From an uncultured Verrucomicrobiota bacterium (GTDB lineage Bacteria; Verrucomicrobiota; Verrucomicrobiia; Limisphaerales; UBA9464), in NCBI GenBank assembly GCA_903907995.1, contig CAIVQH010000054.1:1-64000 (forward strand): a DNA stretch of 64,000 nucleotides. Direction: 5' to 3'. Below the pieces are notes generated by a model, which was not told the origin of the DNA, searched no databases, and was given only the letters and a program-made list of their open reading frames with translations. Shown one piece after another: positions 60,770 to 64,000 of the stretch. A program made the position numbers and the translations under genes. How positions within the stretch are numbered: the first letter of the stretch is position 1; the number at the start of each line of letters is the position of its first letter.

Positions 60770-61696
60770 ATGACCGCTCCCGCCCTCGAACTGAGCCACG
60801 TCACCAAGACGTACGGGGACTTCACGGCAGTCAATGACCTGTCGCTGAGCGTCCCCACCGGCTGTGTCTATGGCTTTCTCGGGCCGAACGGTGCGGGCAA
60901 GACCACCAGTCTGCGGATGATCCTGGAAATCATCCGGCCCACCAGCGGCACCATCACGGTGCTCGGCTCGACCAGCGCGCTGGCGGTACGCGGGCGCATC
61001 GGCTACCTGCCCGAGGAGAAGGGCCTCTACAAGAAGATGAAGGCATGGGCGATCATCGCCTATTTTGCCACGCTCAAGGGCATGAGCCGCCGGGCGGCCA
61101 AGGCGCGCGCCTACGAGCTGCTCAAACGCTACGGTCTCGCGGATTTCGCGGAGGCGCGGACCGAGGCACTCTCGAAGGGCATGGGCCAGAAGGTCCAGGT
61201 GCTGGCCGCGATCGCGCATGACCCCGAGTTTGTGATTCTCGACGAGCCGTTCTCCGGCCTCGACCCGGTCAACCAGACCGTGATGGAGGAGATCATCACC
61301 GATCTGCGCGCCCGGGGGCATACCGTGATTTTTTCCACGCACGTCATGGCCCATGCCGAACGGCTCTGCGACCGGCTCGCCATCATTGCCAAGGGCCGGA
61401 AGCTGTTTGACGGCACCCCTGAGGAAGCCCGCCAGATGCTGCCGCGGCGCGTGCAGCTGCTGACCGACGACGGCATCGCCCCCCTGCGGGATCTGCCCAC
61501 CGTCAGCGCCATCAGTTCGACGGCCAACGGGGCCTGGCAGATCGAACTCCGCGCCGGAGCCGACGTGCAGGCCATCCTGCAAGCATGCTTTACCCATAAC
61601 ATCCGCCCGCGCGGCTTCCGTTTCGACGAGCCCACACTGCATGACGTCTTCGTGCAGCTCGTCGGCCCCGACGCCAAGGAGGCGACGCACCGATGA
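60770..61696 (+). CDS. ABC transporter ATP-binding protein (NatA-like)
   Basis: 308 residues, a single NBD. Walker A is GPNGAGKTT, the Q loop is EEKGLYKKM, the signature is LSKGMGQKVQ, Walker B is FVILDEPFSGLDPV and the switch His is in IFSTHVMAH. The C-terminal ~80 residues (PRRVQLLTDDG...RFDEPTLHDVFVQLVG) are typical of NatA or drug and sodium exporter ATPases. It works with the permease encoded 97 bp downstream. The substrate is not evident; Na+, small toxic molecules or envelope components are the usual cases. Confidence 0.9.
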   Translation: MTAPALELSHVTKTYGDFTAVNDLSLSVPTGCVYGFLGPNGAGKTTSLRMILEIIRPTSGTITVLGSTSALAVRGRIGYLPEEKGLYKKMKAWAIIAYFATLKGMSRRAAKARAYELLKRYGLADFAEARTEALSKGMGQKVQVLAAIAHDPEFVILDEPFSGLDPVNQTVMEEIITDLRARGHTVIFSTHVMAHAERLCDRLAIIAKGRKLFDGTPEEARQMLPRRVQLLTDDGIAPLRDLPTVSAISSTANGAWQIELRAGADVQAILQACFTHNIRPRGFRFDEPTLHDVFVQLVGPDAKEATHR

Positions 61697-61793
61697 AACG
61701 AAGCACCACGAACTGCAAACGGCGTGCGACTGAAATTCGGCGCATGGATCGGGCATTCCGCACGCCCTTCACCATTCGCCGTTCCCACTTTCC

Positions 61794-63311
61794 ATGAGGT
61801 ACGCCTTTCTCATCGCCTGGCGCGAGTTCGCCGAAAACGCCAAGACCAAGGGCTTCTGGCTCAGCCTGCTGATTTTCCCAGCGATTCTCACCCTCAGCAT
61901 CCAGGTACCGATCCTGCTGGAGAAAAAGGGCACGCCCACCCGGCACTTTGTCATCGCCGATGCCTCGGGTGAATTCGCGCCCCTGATCGCCCTGACCATC
62001 GAACGCGAGCAGACGGAACGCGCCGAGCAGGCGCTGCGGGATTTCGTCCGGCGGGGGAAGTATCCGGAATCCCTATCCCGTTTCGTCCATAGCGACCATA
62101 CGCTGGATTTGGCCGGCTGGAAGGCCGGTCAGGGTGCCAACTATCTGAAGGTGCCCGGGTTCGTTGCACCGCACCCGCGTTTCCGGCTGGTCGCCCTGCC
62201 CGAAGGCGTTTCACCCAACGCCGCCCCCGATCTGGCGGCCCAGCAGCTCCGCCCCTGGCTGCGGGGAGAACGCCAGCTCAGCGTGGACGGCCAGCCTGCG
62301 CCGCTCTTTGCGGCCGTACTGCTGGCGGCTGAGCTGCCGTTGGCGGCGACGACCGGAGCCGCTTCCAAGGGCATTCATTACTGGTCGGAAAATCTGGCCG
62401 ACACCGCCCTGGCTGATCTGGTGGAACACACCATCAACACCGAGCTGCGGCGCCGGGCCTACGTCGCGCATGGGCTGGACCCGGCCACCGTGCGTGAGGT
62501 CGAACGGATCAAGGCTCCCCTGACCAGCTTCAACCCGAAGAAGGCGGCGGGCGAAGAAACCGTGGGCATGGCCGACCGTATCCGGCAGTGGCTGCCCAGC
62601 CTGTTCGTGTACCTGCTCTGGGTCGCCATCTTCTCAATTGCCCAGATGCTGTTGACCAGCGTGATCGAGGAGAAATCCAACCGCATCATCGAGGTGCTGC
62701 TGTCCAGCGTCACCCCGGGTGAGCTGATGGTGGGCAAGCTGGCCGGCATTGCCGCCATCGGCCTGACCATGCTCGGGGTATGGGTTGCTTCGCTGGTGGC
62801 GATCGTGCTTTGGAAGTCGCTCGGCGTGTCCCCGGAGGCGGCCGCGGCCGCCGGCGGCATGGCCGGAATTCCGGGCGACGTTGCCACGATCCTCCGCACC
62901 ACGTGGCTGCTGCCCGCCTTCGCCGTCTATTTCCTGCTCGGCTTTCTTTTCTACTCGGGGCTGATCCTGGCGCTGGGCAGCACCTGCAACACGCTCAAGG
63001 AGGCCCAGAGCTTCATGGGTGTCATCGTGCTCCTGCTCATGGTGCCGCTGCTCATGATGACCTACATCCCGCGCGACCCGAACGGTACGCTCGCCACCAC
63101 CCTTTCATGGTTCCCGCCCTACACCCCGTTCGTGATGATGAACCGGGTCACCGCCGACCCGCCACTGCGGGATGTGCTGGGCACGATGGCACTGCTGCTG
63201 GTCTGCACGGGCTTTGTGCTCTGGGGTTCGGGGCGGATATTCCGCCGGGGCATCCTCCGCACCGGCCAGCCGCCGGAACTGCTCGAACTGCTAAAATGGC
63301 TGCGCCGTTGA
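61794..63311 (+). CDS. ABC-2 type export permease (NatB-like)
   Basis: 505 residues. One membrane span is near the N-terminus (ILTLSIQVPILLEKKG follows it). A large extracytoplasmic loop (~35-255) comes next, followed by about six spans (from LPSLFVYLLWVAIFSIAQMLL to GTMALLLVCTGFVLW). The conserved EEKSNRIIEVLLSSVTPGELMVGKL block of NatB-like permeases is present. It pairs with the ATPase upstream to make an exporter, probably as a homodimer. The substrate cannot be read from sequence. No third component is visible; the next gene is convergent. Confidence 0.9.
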   Translation: MRYAFLIAWREFAENAKTKGFWLSLLIFPAILTLSIQVPILLEKKGTPTRHFVIADASGEFAPLIALTIEREQTERAEQALRDFVRRGKYPESLSRFVHSDHTLDLAGWKAGQGANYLKVPGFVAPHPRFRLVALPEGVSPNAAPDLAAQQLRPWLRGERQLSVDGQPAPLFAAVLLAAELPLAATTGAASKGIHYWSENLADTALADLVEHTINTELRRRAYVAHGLDPATVREVERIKAPLTSFNPKKAAGEETVGMADRIRQWLPSLFVYLLWVAIFSIAQMLLTSVIEEKSNRIIEVLLSSVTPGELMVGKLAGIAAIGLTMLGVWVASLVAIVLWKSLGVSPEAAAAAGGMAGIPGDVATILRTTWLLPAFAVYFLLGFLFYSGLILALGSTCNTLKEAQSFMGVIVLLLMVPLLMMTYIPRDPNGTLATTLSWFPPYTPFVMMNRVTADPPLRDVLGTMALLLVCTGFVLWGSGRIFRRGILRTGQPPELLELLKWLRR

Positions 63312-63326
63312 CCACCCGCTCCGGCC

Positions 63327-64000
63327 TCAGTTCGCCCGGGGATGAAACTCGTCGTGCAGGTCGCGCAACCGCTGCCCGGCCACGTGCGTGTAAACTTCCG
63401 TGGTGCTGATGCTCGCGTGGCCAAGGAGTTCCTGGATCACCCGCAAATCCGCCCCGTGCTCCATCAGGTGCGTCGCAAAACTGTGCCGCAGCATGTGCGG
63501 CGTGACGTGGCGTTCTATGCCATGGCGCTTCACCCAGTTCCCGATCCGCAGCCAGAGGGTGACGTGGGCGAAGGCGGTGCCGCGCTGCGTCAAAAAGACA
63601 TTGGCCGGTGACTTGGGCCGGACCAGCTCGGAGCGGACGGCGAGGTAACGCCGCAATGCCGTCACCGCCCGGTCGCCCAGCGGCACCACCCGCTCCTTGT
63701 TGCCCTTGCCGATCACGGTGACAAAGCCGGCCTCGAGGTGGAGCTGTTCCAGCCGGATCGAACGCAGCTCGGCCAGCCGCAGGCCGCTGGCGTAGGCCAG
63801 TTCGAGCACGGCATGGTCGCAGAGTTCGCTGGGAGTCGGTTGGGTGGCGATATCAGGCGGCTGCAGCAGACGGGAGATTTCCTCCTCCGACAGGGCCTTC
63901 GGCAGCGTTTTCCAACGGCGAGGAAAGGACAGGTTCTCGGCGGGGTTGGCCGTGACGAAACCTTCGGTCTCCGCAAATCGGAAAAACGCCCGCAACGCCG
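63327..64000 (-). CDS. xerD: Tyrosine recombinase XerD-type (5' part beyond window)
   Basis: The 3' 224 codons are present. The catalytic Arg I is in YASGLRLAELRS, then Lys in VIGKGNKERVVPL, His-x-x-Arg in TPHMLRHSFATHL, His in LLGHASISTTEVYTHV, and the nucleophilic Tyr in TEVYTHV. The C-terminus LHDEFHPRAN matches XerD rather than XerC. It resolves chromosome dimers at dif with its partner during cell division. The N-terminal SAM-like core-binding domain is only just reached (RAFFRFAETEGF at the edge). An integrase of a mobile element is unlikely because of the clear XerD tail. Confidence 0.88.
   Translation of the reverse strand, partial: ALRAFFRFAETEGFVTANPAENLSFPRRWKTLPKALSEEEISRLLQPPDIATQPTPSELCDHAVLELAYASGLRLAELRSIRLEQLHLEAGFVTVIGKGNKERVVPLGDRAVTALRRYLAVRSELVRPKSPANVFLTQRGTAFAHVTLWLRIGNWVKRHGIERHVTPHMLRHSFATHLMEHGADLRVIQELLGHASISTTEVYTHVAGQRLRDLHDEFHPRAN

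Overview
The window is a 64 kb piece of a high-GC chromosome most like Verrucomicrobiota. The grounds are several prepilin-type proteins with an FTLIELL(I/V)VIAIIAIL leader and an H-X9-DG-like tail, LamG/cohesin/dockerin-like surface proteins, DUF1080, ThuA and PQQ-propeller proteins, a tiny Ala/Lys/Pro-rich basic peptide, and many palindromic or short-word repeats between genes. No rRNA, tRNA, CRISPR array, intact IS element or prophage was recognised. The order within the phylum cannot be fixed from this sequence alone.

Layout. 1-3672: a giant exported LamG protein on the minus strand that runs off the left edge. 3797-17811: a long plus-strand cluster with repeated ATGA/GTGA overlaps. It makes CDP-glucose, converts it to CDP-4-keto-6-deoxyglucose (rfbF, rfbG), probably C-methylates, epimerises and reduces it, and then carries tailoring enzymes (second C-methyltransferase-like protein, CmcI-like, PhyH-like oxygenase, TylF/MycF-like), a GT2 glycosyltransferase and a YfhO-like membrane protein. 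Two prepilin genes and the fossil of a third lie inside it. 18114-25728: methyltransferase, Nudix, mgtE, an ErpA/IscA-type protein, ilvN-ilvC behind what looks like a transcription attenuator, a CNMP/DUF1003 membrane protein, and a nucleotidyltransferase pair. 25764-28496: mutS, which carries two repeat-derived in-frame insertions. 28716-39306: a basic micropeptide gene, an exonuclease, a HEAT protein, a sugar ABC ATPase, a prepilin, L-fuconate dehydratase, a glycosyltransferase, a DUF1080-M28 peptidase fusion, and an exported protein interrupted by TGA. 39445-43435: a four-gene two-component operon. 44095-51001: ThuA, PQQ propeller, transglutaminase, and alaS with an AT-rich extra segment. 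51293-54576: a divergent methyltransferase and a BtaA-GNAT pair. 54775-57871: inositol oxygenase with the permease and binding protein of a sugar transporter. 57973-63311: a pseudopilin-like protein, a zinc-ribbon propeller protein and a NatAB-like exporter. 63327-64000: the 3' part of a XerD-type recombinase.

How the parts fit. The 14 kb sugar cluster looks like a dedicated route to a branched, methylated deoxysugar and its transfer to an acceptor. The embedded, translationally coupled prepilins make a surface fibre or pseudopilus one candidate acceptor. The inositol oxygenase operon lacks an ATPase, and a matching orphan ATPase lies 23 kb away next to L-fuconate dehydratase, so both loci may serve uptake and oxidation of sugars or cyclitols.

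The strongest unexplained signals are: (i) families of palindromic and word-like repeats in most intergenic spaces, some forming stop codons and two sitting inside mutS; (ii) a candidate Val-rich leader peptide plus terminator before ilvN; (iii) a compositionally foreign extra segment in alaS; (iv) the prepilin/deoxysugar linkage; (v) a BtaA-GNAT pair that could make an unusual aminolipid.
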